From: Gordius sp. MW1
Taxonomy: Eukaryota > Nematomorpha > Gordioida > Gordea > Gordiidae
Assembly (NCBI GenBank): GCA_964036665.1
Contig: OZ038526.1
Coordinates: 21,390,001-21,454,000, forward strand
DNA length: 64,000 bases
Direction: 5' to 3'
Part shown: positions 45,101-55,905 of the stretch, piece by piece
Position numbering within the stretch: the stretch's first letter is position 1
Layout of the letters: each line of letters begins with the position of its first letter
Translations under genes and position numbers: made by a program
Notes under the pieces: model-generated
Told to the model about the DNA's origin: nothing
The model's input: only the letters and a program-made list of their open reading frames with translations
Databases searched by the model: none

Positions 45101-48100
45101 CTATGAGAAAAAAAGGACATAAATTTTATACAATTACACTAAAGATACGAAGTAGTTTTACGAACAAAAACAGATCAAAAATTCAAATGACGTGACGCTC
45201 GTATTAAGACGCGGTTATGTTTTAACCATAGACTAATAGGCTGCTCATTCCATTTTAAAAAGTGTTCCACATTTTGGCAGCCATTTTGAAAAGTGAAGCA
45301 TGAATTTTGGCCAATTTATATGGTTTGATGAATTTTTAAATTCGCTATAATGATCAAAATTGGTTGTTTCATGTTATAAGATCAATGATTATTGTCCAAT
45401 ACAATCCATCGCTATAAAAACTCTACTTCACTTATCAAAATAGCGGTCGTTTTTGGCAACCCTTTTGATGCGTGAATATATAAGAGATGAGCAGTCTATT
45501 CGTCTATGATTTTAACACGCATTCGCTTTTTTACATCTAGATTAAAAATCGCGTATTAAGACACACCCTAACACTTACAACTAACTATATGCTATTTAAC
45601 TATTCACAGTATAATTTCAAATTTATTTTCATAGAACGTAAGTTTTTTACAGCTTAAAGGGGCTTTTGAATTTTTGAGGATAAACATTAAAATTCAGCAT
45701 ATTAGGGAGCGCGTTTAGTTTTTTGATATATGCCTCTTGAAATCAAAAGTTATCAGCGTTCTTCGCCAGTCTTTACAGTATTAGTAGTGGTCGGTCCATG
45801 GTAATTCTATTTGGTATTCGACTTACCGGCAAACCAACGTCCGTGTAACGAGTTGACGGAAGCAACGGCAGCCGGGATAGAAACGCATTTCACGTAGACA
45901 TTTCCTTGCGGAGATATTTTGTCCACGAATATGTGTTGTACTCCTCCGTGTTTGTCACATTCTTGTATAACGTCATCTCGAATTTCGTTTTCCCAATCAT
46001 CGCCCGACTCCCTAAAATGGGGCGTCACACACAAAAATAAAATCAGGGGGGGCAGTGGGGGCGGCTGCCCCCCTCCAAATCCAAAAATTTAATATAAATA
46101 TGGCCAATGACCGTTTTTCCCGCTCCTTAAATCATTAATGCCCCCCCCTCCTTAATTGAAATCCTGGCAACGCCCATGAGTGTTGTTACTCAGCGCGTCT
46201 TATGACATATGCTGTGTTGTAAAAAGGGCTGGGTTTTGTTTGGTCGACCACCTTTGCTTTAACTAAGACTAAGGGTCTCGGACCCCGGTCAGTTTTTCAA
46301 TCTCAACTCAGCTTGGAGGTCGAGCGAACATAAACGACCCCAAAAAACCTTTGGTCTGTATATGTTTGGTCGACTAAATCCAAAGATCGACCAAACAAAA
46401 CCCAGCCGTTTTTTTACAACACTACTCGGGGCCATCACCATCAAAAGGGTCTATGGCGAGATGGGCGTGCCTAGTAAAGGTCCTCTCCTTCAATGATCCC
46501 CTGGTCGCAAATCTTAGATAAAATTACTATGGGGCGAGCGTTGTTAATTTTATAGCACCGCCCCTGGGCCCTATTTTCTAGCTACACTCGTGAAGCTTAG
46601 ATTATTTATACACGACTCCTCGGAGTGTTGTTGACAATAACAACTAACTAACACCCCCTAAGCATAGATCTAATGGCACATCCGAGGAGTCTCTATGACA
46701 AAATAATACACATACTAGAGACCACACCCACATTGAATGTCTTCGAAAGAGGGAAACTTTCAGTGTTATCACCACTACAAAAAAAAGTTGAGCTAGATAA
46801 AAACTGGTATTTCTGGTGTGAGTATGAGTATGAAAGGCACCTAGTAAGGGCCGAGTCCATGAGAAAATAACTGCGAGGGCTAGCGTCTATCTTTTTTAAA
46901 GAGAATCCACTTTACAATGTAGTTTAAAGTTTTGTTCCACAATTAACATAGCGTTCTTTTATTTTTAAGGGCTTTTGTTGGGTGATGGATGATATTAGCT
47001 GAATCTAGGGTTTTTAAAAACATTGAATATAGCGTTTAGTTCTATAATATATAATGACATCAAAGATGGCGATTTACTTTCATACTTAAAAATTATCAGC
47101 TGTTCGCGCCTCAGTCTATAGTATTATTAAGGTCTATGATCGAAACAGTATCGAGGGAGAATGGTATCCTTATTTTAAATATGCTTTTAGTAGTGACATG
47201 CATTTATACGCTTTTGCTTTTCACACACTGCTTCCCGCTACTACTAACACAATAATAAATGACACTTCTTTTACATGTACTAAAACTCGGAACATGCAAC
47301 CTCTGCGATTAACGTGGCCCGACATGCACCAATCAGATGGGTTTCAATCATTCTGTATTGCTTCCTACTACTACTAACACAATGATAAATTACACTTCTT
47401 TTACATACTAACACCAAATAGGATCTTACTGGGCGGGGTCGAACATGTTGGACAGCATAAAACAGGGAGTTGCTATGGGCGGTTGACCAGCTGATTCGGG
47501 CAGAGGTTGTTTTAGAGCTCTCATCGCGTGGGTCCCCGAGCTGGACGAGGCTAAGAGAGCTTCCTGGGCGTCGGGGGGCATTTGCATTCCCGTACCTGTT
47601 GTGTTAGGGAATGCACACGTTTCGATAAGATTCGCACACAAAACGGATTTTGAGCGGGGGGGGGGAGTAAAGAATTGCACGTGTAACCCGAAACCAGACC
47701 CGGTTCGAGTTCAAAAATTTTAAAATGCTTTCGGGTCGGGTTAGGGTTAAAAATTTTAAAATGTCTCCCGATCGGGTCGGGTTTGGGTTAAAAAAAGTAA
47801 CTTTGCAGTTCTCTAGGGGGAAGGGAGTATGGGCAAAAAATATCGATATTTTATATAGCTTTCGCTGTCAACCTATTTTTTATCAACTCAAACTCGTGTC
47901 CCAAAATGAGCAGGAATAAAACTTAAAATCTAGTTACCCAGAAAATAATGTCGTAAAAAGGGCTAGGTTTTGTTTGGTCGTCGACTTTTTGTTTTAGTCG
48001 GCTAAACATAAACTGTGTTTTTCTCAGTCAACCTTTAATCTCAGTCGAATTTGAAAAACAGACCACAGTCGACCGTTAATCTTAGTTGTATCAAAGGTCG

Positions 48101-51100
48101 TCGACCAAACAAAACCCAGCCATTGTTACAACACTACCACAAATCTTAACGAAAGATTATTTTAATTCAAAAACGGTGAAAAAATGAGCATAAAAAAGTG
48201 CACAGCATGAATTTTATATATTTAGAAACCCCGACATAGATTTTTTTAGCTAACTATTGGGGTATTATTAATACAAGAAAAATATTTCACCTAATTTAAC
48301 CACTATTCATAATGTACAACCTTATTCATTAATAAATTAAAAACGCTTGGTGCGTCAACCTTAAAAGAAAGTCATTTGGGTGCTCAGTAAAAATTGATGT
48401 GCCAAGTAACCTTCGGCCAATTTAGCCATGAGCTGGAGCCGACCCGTAGTCCCGAGCTCGATCCCAGTTTTCTCCATTTCTTCCGAATCCAACATGAGCC
48501 GATAGTCCTGAGGCACAGGCAAGTCAGTCAGGAGGGTAGGGGCCGAATTGAAGCGTTCGTTGAAAGCGCTAACCTTCATGGGTTTGCCAGCCAGTTCGAA
48601 ACCATTCAAGGACTCGCAAGCCCGGCGCGCATCATCCCCGTCGTGAAACTAAAAGGAGAATAGACGTTCCATCAAATGGGAAAGTTTATAAGCACTTAAG
48701 TAGTTTTATGGTAAATAGGGAGTAAGCAAATTTTCTTAATTCTTATTCGTCATTGCAAAACGACGCGTTTAAAAGTGACGACCACTCTCACCTGTATGTA
48801 TCCGTAGCCCCGGCTTTTTCGCAGCTCCACGTCCATTATCAAGTTGATAAAATCGATCTGGGCGAGACAAAAATGTAAACATAGAGCTAAAAAGATTTTC
48901 AAAAAACTGAGCATTCGACTCAAAAAACTTGGCAAACGCTTCTATTTTATAAAATGTATCTTTATTTTTCTTTTAAAAAGTTAAAACGCGTAAAAGGGTA
49001 ATTAAAAACTGAGTTCGACACAAAAAAAACTTGGCAACTCTGTAATTTATAATAGAGATCTACACGGGCAGGCCCGGCCCGCGGGCGGGTACGGACGGGC
49101 TTTTTATCAGAAAAATTTTAACGGGCTGGGCCCGGACGGGCCTAGCAATTAATGGAACGGGCTCGGGTGGGCCTGAGATTTTTTTAACGGGCTTGAACGG
49201 GCCTGACGTTTTATAAACGGGCTTGAAAGAGCTAAAGATTATATAAACGGTCATGGACTACAAAGGTTCTTAAAAGTCAGACAATTATATAAATACATGA
49301 TTTTTATTAAATATATAAATTATTATTTGCTCTATTTTTTTAACCTCTAATTTTTCTATATCCTGTAGCATTAATTTCTTTTTCAAGCGCTAAATCTCGA
49401 AAAAATTTTATTCTATTTGCTATAGATTTTCGTCTACCTAATTTAAGATTATGCATCGTATATTCTGTTATAATTAAGTTAAGTTCAATTACTTAGTTAG
49501 AATGCACAATATTAGAATTTTTGCTTTTAATTTTATCACAAATTTTACTGAGGTATAGTTATTAAGGCCATATTATTAAATAAATATTTTTGTACTAATC
49601 TAAAACTTGGGTGTATTAACTGATATAAATTTATCAAATCAATGTAAATTGCTTATTGAAAATTGAATATTCTCATATAATTTTATTAAAGTATTTTAAT
49701 TTAATGGTAATATTCTAACTTCATAGGTGTATTAACTTCAAATAAAGGTAAATTGTTGAAAGTGGAATATTCTCATGTAATTTTTTAAAGTAATTTAATG
49801 GTAGCACTATATTGAATTTTTTAGGTGTATTAACTGCAGAAATAATTGATGATTTATTATTTTAACATGATAATTATTGATGTTTTTTATGAATATGTCA
49901 AAAATCAAAATAAAATTTTATGAAATTTTTGATGGGGTCGGGCGCGGAATTCTTTAAAACTTTTGAACGGGTTTTGGCGGGCCTGACTTTTTATTAAACG
50001 GGTACAAATGGGCCTCAAAATTTTGCGGACGGGCTTGGACGGGCCTAAAAAATTTACGGACGGGCTCGGACGGGCCTGAAGTGTTGAAAAAAATTACGGG
50101 CGTGCTCGGACGGGCCTTAAAGTTTTAAAAACGGGTACGGGCGGGCCGACCTTCTAAAAACGGCCCCAGATCTCTAATTTATAAATTGAATTTCTATATT
50201 TCTCGTTTAAAAATTTAGAACATGTAAGAATAATCAAAAACTGAGCTTTCCAGTCAAAAAAAACTTGACAACCGCTATAATTTATAAGATGAATTAATAT
50301 TTTTCTCTCCTAGAAAGTTAGAGCGGGAAAGATGATCAAAAACTGAGCGTTCCATTCAAAAACTTGGCAAACTATCCAATTCTTCGCTATTTTTACCTTC
50401 CCGAATGGTTCAAATATGCCTTTGAGCATCTCCTCCGATATGTTAGGATGCAAAGAGCCCACGTAGAGTTTCATGGGCCCGGCGTGCCCCTTTTGCAGCC
50501 CGCCCGAGGCCAAAACGGCGAGCCGATTTTTTTCGGCTTGAGAATGTTGAACCAAAATGGGCCGACCCTTTATTTTTTGCCCGTTCAAGCTCACAGCCTA
50601 GAAGTTTTGATATATCGATACGAGCATAAACTAAATATTCACAACTGGGGGCCATCTTGAAATGTCCAAGTGATTTATACCTCGCGATGGATTGGGTAGG
50701 TCAGTAATCATCAAACTTATATTTACAATTTTATTAAGAGTTTAAGATGGGTGTCAAGATTTAAAACACTTTACAAAAGAGCCAGTCTTGGAGTATATGT
50801 AAATGATGTTACTACAATTATGGGGCGCTTTCCGGAAATTTGAAAAAGCGCACGACCGCGCCAAAAAGAAGAGTACTTACGAATTGCACCGAATCAGGAT
50901 CCAGGAATTCCACGTAAGCCAATCCCTTGGATTTGCGCGTCCTCGAATCGACGATCAGCCGAATATCCCGAACCTGTGCGAGCAAAACAACCGTTTAAAT
51001 TTGTGTCGAAAATAATTTTGGCGCCAAAATTTTAACCACCCCCCTCCCTTCCCACTTCAAAAACTTTTAAACGTGAAAGCTAAGTACTATAAATTAGTGT

Positions 51101-54100
51101 TGTAAAAAGACCTCGGGTTTTGTTGACCTTTTGTGTTAGTAAACAAAAAGGGAGCAAAAGCTTTTGGTCTGTCTGTTTTTGTTAGTCGACCTCGGGGCTT
51201 GGTCGATATCTTTGGAAAACAGACCAGAGGATTTTGGTCCGTTTTTGTTGAGTCGACCGTTAGTCTCGATCGAACCAGAGGCCGACCAAACAAAACCCAG
51301 GTCTTTTTAATCTTTCTCAAGTGAGAAGTTCTGTTACTCTTATAGTTCGATACATATTTATGGCGTTAAAGTCATTTTTAAATATTATGAAATATTATCT
51401 CCTGCAAAATGAATGATCACATTTAAATATTCATTTGCACCAAACATAAGTTTAACTCTTTGTTCGGTGATATTTTGACAATTAATATCAAATTAGCAAA
51501 ATGGTGTATCGTTTAGTTTGTTAACATCAAGAAAATCAGCTATTGACCAGTCTTTAGTATTATTATTCTATTGATAGGATTAAAATGAGAAAAAAAACAT
51601 CTCTGATTTTAAAAAAGGATTTCCCAACATAATTTAAAAAAAGCTGAAAATTTCAAAAATCCACTTTTTGGAAAATTTTCAAGATTTTAACTTGGAATGA
51701 ATACTAGAATTTTAATGTCAACTTCCTTAAACACTTCTTCAAAAACTAAATCTCGCTCTCAGACATAATAATAATAACAATTCAACAGCTGACGTCTCGA
51801 CTTCAAATCAGCTGATTGATACATTGGACAGACGACGAACGCGAATGGAATGAATGACTCACATCAGCTGACGTCTTTCCTTTCGACTTCAAAAAGTCCA
51901 TAATGTCCCGTTCCGTCACGTAGGGACCGAGTTGCATAAACAGAACCGTCCGTTGGTCCCGCTCCTCAGGCGCTAATTCCATATCAAGTTCGTTTGCCCT
52001 GGGTAAACAAATGAACCAAGAATTTAAGGCGCGAAATTATTAAGCAAGGACTGTAGGCGGCCATGTTTAAAAGGATAATTTTCCCTCAACAATTAAAAAA
52101 GGGTTATTTGTGCGAAAAAGGCGAAGATCCACACATATATATGTTTACATAGTAGTAGTGTTGTAAAGAGGGCTGGGTTTTGTTTGGTCGAAGACCTCTG
52201 GTTCGACTAAGAACCACGGTCGACTAAACATACACCAACTACTTTTGGTATGTTGTTCAAATTTGGACTAAGCTTCCTAGAGGACTAAACATAAACAGAC
52301 CCCAAAACACTTTTGGTATTTTTATATGTTTATTCCACTAAAATCAAAGGTGGAGACCAAACAAAACCGAGCCGTTTTACAGCACTAATACATACATATT
52401 TATGGAGATATATCGAAAAAGACGTATATATTGGTTAACTATTAAGGATCTTAATCATTATTATACTCTAAAACTAGGCATAAATAAGTTAATATCTAGA
52501 TATGGGGAAAGGTTTTCATATTTCTTCCAAAAAAATCCAATATTTAGTCTATTTAATTGCCTCTAATTGGTCTCTTATTATTGGATTCGCCAATAGCGTT
52601 GGTCGAAAATCGGGTCATTTCGTCATTTATTTAACGATATAACATCAGCAAGATAAAAGGTTTTCGCCGGACCATCTCAGAATTGGAAACATTTTGTATC
52701 GAAATTTCTGAAAATTTTGGCCAATTTAAGGGTCAATATTAATTTTTCAAAAAGTATTGACCCCCCAAATGGGTATAATTTTCAGAAATTACAACCCTCA
52801 CCAAAAATTAGCCCCAATCTGAGATGGTCAGTCGAAAACAATCTTCTTTTTTTCCTATTTTTAAAGATTTAAATATTATTGTGTTTCAAATAAACTTTTT
52901 TATTAATTAGTAAACAAAATACTTGGGTATCGGGGTTAATTCTCTTCTATGTCCTTCGTGTCTAGAGGATCTTGAATGATAATGTTCTTCCTCGTGGCTA
53001 AATAAATCAAAAAGATTTATTTGGGCAATATTCTAAATTTTATTAGATACTTTAGAGAAAAGATCCACCATTTTGATATGTGAACTTAGTGGATAAGTCA
53101 TATTTTCAGTAATACTTTTGGATAAAAAAACTATATCATCAATTTTAAAAGGTTTTAAATTACCTACGATGAATTTATAGGTGGGACTACAAATATTCTT
53201 TAGAATTTCGTGTAATTGATATAGTTCTTAAAATATAGTTTTAATTTCTTTAATTTTGCATATTTCAATATGCTGGATGATTGATATGTATTTTAAGTTA
53301 ATAGATATATGGCCTAGCAAACCAAATTTAAAGATATATAACCTAGACTAAATAAACTGACTTAGCTAATATTATAGAAAAAATTAAGCCTTATATCACT
53401 TTTAATTTAAATGGAAATAAAAATAGATTTACTGTCGATTTGTACTACTATAGTCTCTAGAAGATCTTCTGCTTTTAGTATCACTCTTTTTATGTGAAGA
53501 ATGCCTAGGTGATGAACTCCTTTTTTTACTCCTACTTCTATGTTTACTTTTATTGTGGCTATCATAAACATCATCATGGCGATCTTGTTTATGTTTTTTC
53601 TCTTTCTTTTTCCTAAAATTTAAGATAAACAGTTTGAAACGTTATTTTACTTTTCATCATATTCATCTTTATATTTTCCATTTTCTTCATATTCTTTGCT
53701 ATCTTTTTTTTTGGATTTCTTATGACTACCAGATTTACCATCTTCGTACAAATCAGAATGTTTATCTTTCTTAGACTTCTTTCCACCATCTTTATCAGTC
53801 CAACTATTTTGCCCATTTCTATCGCAAAATAAACATTAAGTCTATAAGAAAAAAGGGCAATAAAATTCTTTTGAGTAATACAAAAAAGAAATTAAGCGAT
53901 CGGTTGCGATATCTAATAAAATATAAAAACATTGTTCCAGGTTGTCAATTTCCATCTGATGAATGTTTGCCATTCAAATCTGTTTAAGATATTTCAAAAA
54001 AGGTTAGGTGTAGTAGAACAGGGTGATGTTAGTGGTGTAAATATATTGAAACAAATTGATATGGGATGCATCAAAAGCAATTACCTTTTAACCCTAGCTC

Positions 54101-54403
54101 AAAGCATAGATTGCATTTATAAACGAATGCTAAATAATGTCTTCATAATTAGAAATGGGAGACCTAATAGGTCAACAAAGGAGTTATATTAAGATTTATA
54201 TTGTTACACATTAATAAAAACCAATAATTTTATCAATAATATTAAAATAAATAAATTTTAATAATAGGCATACTCATTATTATCGACTTCCACACGATTT
54301 GGAGACACCTCATTCTAAAATGTGAATAAGAATAATAAAGTTTGTGTCCTACCTCAGATTTATAAGGTGCTTCTAATAAAGATTCAACGAAATCGTCGGC
54401 CAT
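44991..54403 (-). CDS. RBM39: RBM39/CAPER splicing factor (RNA-binding protein 39), complete, 13 exons
   Basis: Nuclear SR-like protein that in known animals acts in 3' splice-site recognition with U2AF and as a coactivator. Thirteen minus-strand exons join in frame to 569 codons plus stop (human about 530). The N-terminus MADDFVESLLEAPYK matches RBM39. Residues about 31-170 are Lys/Arg/Ser-rich; RRM1 has RNP2 VLFMQL (190-195) and RNP1 KGLAYVEF (233-240); then the conserved linker VQHSQAEKNR; RRM2 has LYVGSL and RGYGYIQF; then NGFELAGKPMKV, GIELGTTGRLQLMAKLAEG, and a C-terminal U2AF-homology domain with RWFAG. Introns are loaded with MITEs and one 1.1-kb hAT-like element. ATG context is AATATGG. 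Confidence 0.95.
45227..45508. mobile_element. P-superfamily MITE with 8-bp flanks
   Basis: 282 bp from CATAGACTAATAGGCTGCTC to GATGAGCAGTCTATTCGTCT then ATG. Flanks GTTTTAAC (45219-45226) and ATTTTAAC (45509-45516) match at 7 of 8. In RBM39 intron 12. Confidence 0.82.
45827..46011 (-). CDS. RBM39: RBM39 exon 12, U2AF-homology domain
   Basis: A 185-bp exon, acceptor ATTTTAG, donor CCG|GTAAGT. Encodes WENEIRDDVIQECDKHGGV, FVDKISPQGNVYVKC and SLHGRWFAG; the R-x-F of the UHM is RWF. Confidence 0.94.
46040..46185. repeat. GGGCGTAGCC-type element
   Basis: GGCGGCTGCCCCCCTCCAAA, TCCAAAAATTTAATATAA, CCCCCCCCTCCTTAATTG and GGCAACGCCCATGAG. In RBM39 intron 11. Confidence 0.6.
46214..46422. mobile_element. 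Family A MITE, copy 14
   Basis: GTGTTGTAAAAAGGGCTGGG and TTTGGTCGACCACC left; GATCGACCAAACAAAACCCA and TTTTTTTACAACAC then TA right. One of the best-preserved copies. Confidence 0.85.
46673..46870 (+). CDS. Unrecognised 65-codon open frame in RBM39 intron 11
   Basis: Starts MAHPRSLYDKIIHILETTP and ends LVRAESMRK. Residue composition is balanced, unlike the low-complexity frames around it, and the frame includes a Trp/Tyr-rich stretch (WYFWCEYEYER). I do not recognise a family, and it lies opposite to the RBM39 strand. It may be a transposon fragment or chance. Confidence 0.2.
   Translation: MAHPRSLYDKIIHILETTPTLNVFERGKLSVLSPLQKKVELDKNWYFWCEYEYERHLVRAESMRK
47430..47595 (-). CDS. RBM39: RBM39 exon 11
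   Basis: A 166-bp exon, acceptor CAACAG, donor CCA|GTAAGA. Encodes GTGMQMPPDAQEALLASSSS and later ATPCFMLSNMFDPA, the conserved entry to the C-terminal UHM. Confidence 0.93.
47668..47815. mobile_element. hAT-like GGGTCGGGT element
   Basis: Left TAAAGAATTGCACGTGTAAC with CCCGAAACC; right AAAGTAACTTTGCAGTTCTC then TA. Flanks GGGGGAGT and GGGGGAAG. In RBM39 intron 10. Confidence 0.65.
47949..48134. mobile_element. Family A MITE, copy 15
   Basis: TGTCGTAAAAAGGGCTAGGT left; GTCGTCGACCAAACAAAACC and CAGCCATTGTTACAACAC then TA right. In RBM39 intron 10. Confidence 0.82.
48411..48648 (-). CDS. RBM39: RBM39 exon 10, RRM2 end and following region
   Basis: A 238-bp exon, acceptor CTTTTAG, donor AAG|GTTACT. 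Encodes NGFELAGKPMKVSAFNERF, later EKTGIELGTTGRLQLMAKLA; both are RBM39 hallmarks. Confidence 0.94.
48792..48857 (-). CDS. RBM39: RBM39 exon 9, RRM2 centre
   Basis: Twenty-two codons, phase 0, acceptor CGCCCAG, donor CAG|GTGAGA. Encodes IDFINLIMDVELRKSRG and YGYIQ, the RNP1 strand of RRM2. Confidence 0.93.
48880..50390. repeat. Tandem repeat in RBM39 intron 8, split by a transposon
   Basis: Units of about 110-120 bp with AAAAACTGAGC, AAAAAACTTGGCAAC, a TATAATTTATAA-like link and TTTAAAAAGTTAAAACGCG. Copies start near 48900, 49005, 50235 and 50337. The hAT-like element at 49053-50176 sits inside the array. Confidence 0.7.
49053..50176. mobile_element. hAT-like element with ACGGGCCTG subrepeats and perfect 8-bp duplication
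   Basis: 1,124 bp. Starts TAGAGATCTACACGGGC, ends GGCCCCAGATCTCTA. Direct ATTTATAA copies flank it exactly (49045-49052 and 50177-50184). About 200 bp at each end is tandem GGGCTTGAACGGGCCTGA-type units; the centre is AT-rich without recognisable coding. The TAGAG terminus and 8-bp duplication fit hAT. Confidence 0.82.
50397..50597 (-). CDS. RBM39: RBM39 exon 8, RRM1-RRM2 linker and start of RRM2
   Basis: Sixty-seven codons, phase 0, acceptor TTCTAG, donor AAG|GTAAAA. Encodes GRPILVQHSQAEKNR, KGHAGPMKLYVGSLHPNI and GIFEPFGK, among the most conserved parts of RBM39. Confidence 0.95.
50881..50973 (-). CDS. RBM39: RBM39 exon 7, RRM1 RNP1
   Basis: Thirty-one codons, phase 0, acceptor CGCACAG, donor GTAAGT. 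Encodes VRDIRLIVDSRTRKSKG followed by LAYVEFLD: the RNP1 strand and the conserved SRTRKSKG loop. Confidence 0.93.
51097..51309. mobile_element. Family A MITE, copy 16
   Basis: TA then GTGTTGTAAAAAGACCTCGG left; GGCCGACCAAACAAAACCCA and GGTCTTTTTAA right. In RBM39 intron 6. Confidence 0.78.
51863..51998 (-). CDS. RBM39: RBM39 exon 6, start of RRM1
   Basis: A 136-bp exon, acceptor ACCCAG, donor GAT|GTGAGT. Encodes LAPEERDQRTVLFMQLGPYV and the first helix of RRM1 (RDIMDFLKSKG). RNP2 is VLFMQL. Confidence 0.92.
52158..52385. mobile_element. Family A MITE, copy 17
   Basis: TA then GTGTTGTAAAGAGGGCTGGG left; GGAGACCAAACAAAACCGAG and CCGTTTTACAGCAC then TA right. In RBM39 intron 5. Confidence 0.82.
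52664..52842. repeat. Small foldback element
   Basis: Left TTTTCGCCGGACCATCTCAG, right CTGAGATGGTCAGTCGAAAA, about 19 of 22 complementary. Inside are ATTTCTGAAAATT and its mirror AATTTTCAGAAAT. About 180 bp, no coding; in RBM39 intron 5. Confidence 0.65.
52923..52997 (-). CDS. RBM39: RBM39 exon 5, end of RS-like region
   Basis: A 75-bp exon, acceptor ATTTAG, donor CCAA|GTATTT, encoding HEEEHYHSRSSRHEGHRREL and a short TPIPK link to RRM1. Phase fits both neighbours. Confidence 0.78.
53433..53612 (-). CDS. RBM39: RBM39 exon 4, RS-like region
   Basis: A 180-bp exon, acceptor AATTTTAG, donor ACA|GTAAAT. Encodes KHRSRSKKRSSSPRHSSHKK and neighbouring Lys/His/Ser-rich sequence, the clearest SR-type piece of the N-terminal domain. 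Confidence 0.82.
53651..53818 (-). CDS. RBM39: RBM39 exon 3, lysine-rich
   Basis: A 168-bp exon, acceptor GCGATAG, donor AAAA|GTAAAA, encoding a Lys/Asp/Glu/Ser-rich stretch (KDGGKKSKKDKHSDLYEDG). It occupies the place of the start of the usual RS region. Another frame is also open but has no RBM39 likeness. Confidence 0.78.
54274..54314 (-). CDS. RBM39: RBM39 exon 2
   Basis: A 41-bp exon, acceptor ATTTTAG, donor GA|GTATGC, encoding NEVSPNRVEVDNN. It is short and poorly conserved; support comes from splice phase and position. Confidence 0.7.
54353..54403 (-). CDS. RBM39: RBM39 exon 1 with start codon
   Basis: Seventeen codons from ATG (complement of 54401-54403): MADDFVESLLEAPYKSE, then donor GAG|GTAGGA. 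MADD and LEAPYK are the conserved RBM39 start. Confidence 0.9.
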
Positions 54404-54409
54404 ATTTTA

Positions 54410-55410
54410 CGAAAGTGATAGAACGGCGCTGTTTCGTAGAAATCTTTTACGTAAATTTAAATATAAAGAGTTGGTATTTCGGTTCAAAATGTATTTTTAT
54501 GCAATACAGATATTTTTTATTACGTTTTAGTTTCTCCGCTAAGTCTAAAAAAAGACCACATAGTAAAATTAAGGTTATTTTGATTGGTATCAGCGCCGAT
54601 ATTTAATCTCATGAAAAACTCATTTGCTAAAACAGATAAGAGCATAACAGATATGGTGAGATATTAAATCAATTTAATGCAAAATTACGATATTATTATG
54701 CTAAAAGAAGCAATCAGGGAAAGTGCACCATGGTTTATTATTTTTTCTTTGTTAAAAGATTAGGGCACAAAAGTATACATAAAATACCATTACAAAAGCA
54801 AGCATATAGTTTGAAATTAGCTTGCTCACAGTCCAATCCTATTAGATTGCTCATTCCTATACAAATTTAAGTTTTTCTAATTCTTTTTTGAATTTGGGCA
54901 TGTGTCACTTATCAGTATTTTGCCTCCCACATCATCTCAAATGCAAAAAAGACAGTCCCTCCCTTTAAGTTCAGATTTTTTAAATATAAAAATTATGTAA
55001 AAAATTTTATTAGATTTATCACTTTGCTCTTCTCTTATTTATTGTAAACCTCCCCCCTGCAAGAGCTTATTTTTGATCACTTCATTTCATTAAACATCTA
55101 TATACAAAGCATTAATTTGAATACTAATGGGGTTTTTGGCTATTAAAGTATCCAAAATCATTATTCAAACAATTTGCAAAGTTTATGTAATTAATACGCT
55201 TTAACCTATATTTAAGTTCTCTTGTTACTTTTATGGGTAGAACAAAATCGCATATTTTTGTAATTATTGACCAATTTAACATATTTATTTTACCTTTGTA
55301 GATAATCTAAGGATAACAACCTTTACGATACTACTAAAAACATATTATTAATTCATCGAACTGTAGCATATTTAATATGCTGATTTTAAAAAGTTTATTT
55401 TTATAATTGC
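54410..55410. other. Upstream flank of RBM39, AT-rich
   Basis: Should contain the RBM39 promoter and 5' UTR. The first 40 bp upstream of the ATG are modestly GC-richer (GAACGGCGCTGTTTCG). No TATA box or initiator could be assigned confidently, and no other feature was seen. Confidence 0.4.
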
Positions 55411-55416
55411 ATATTC

Positions 55417-55442
55417 ATCCTCCTCCTCCTCCTCCTCCTCCT
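55417..55442. repeat. TCC trinucleotide microsatellite
   Basis: About eight perfect CCT units. Confidence 0.95.
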
Positions 55443-55905
55443 GTTTTTGCTACTCAATGTCACTCCATTTAAACATGTTATTTTTAAAACCCGAATTGTT
55501 ATTATTGATATAATCCGCGTTTGCACGATGAATCTTGAATAACTATACGATAATTATAAATAAATTTTGAAAGTGGAATTAAACATTATTGTGGGTCTTG
55601 GACGTTTTGGAGACGAACGATATTCAAAGAGGATTTGCAATCTTTTAAACGAATACTGTAGTTCCTTTACACATGAACTACATTAAATGTTTGCTAAGAC
55701 GCCCCTGAATTATATAAAATTAATTTAAAATCAACTTATATGTAGATTTAACGGCATGGCCACTCTTTAATTACCCATATTAGTTCTTGCCATAGATATT
55801 GTTAAATTAAGACCTGCATTTTGATGGACTAATATATGATAAAATTTGGTTTTATTGATTGTCTAAATGGACATCCAACTAGACCCTTTCTTCTTTCTTG
55901 TGTAT

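Noticed and set aside
53932..54192. Plus-strand 86-codon frame in RBM39 intron 2
   Set aside because: No family recognised, opposite strand to the gene, AT-rich; a decayed element cannot be excluded.
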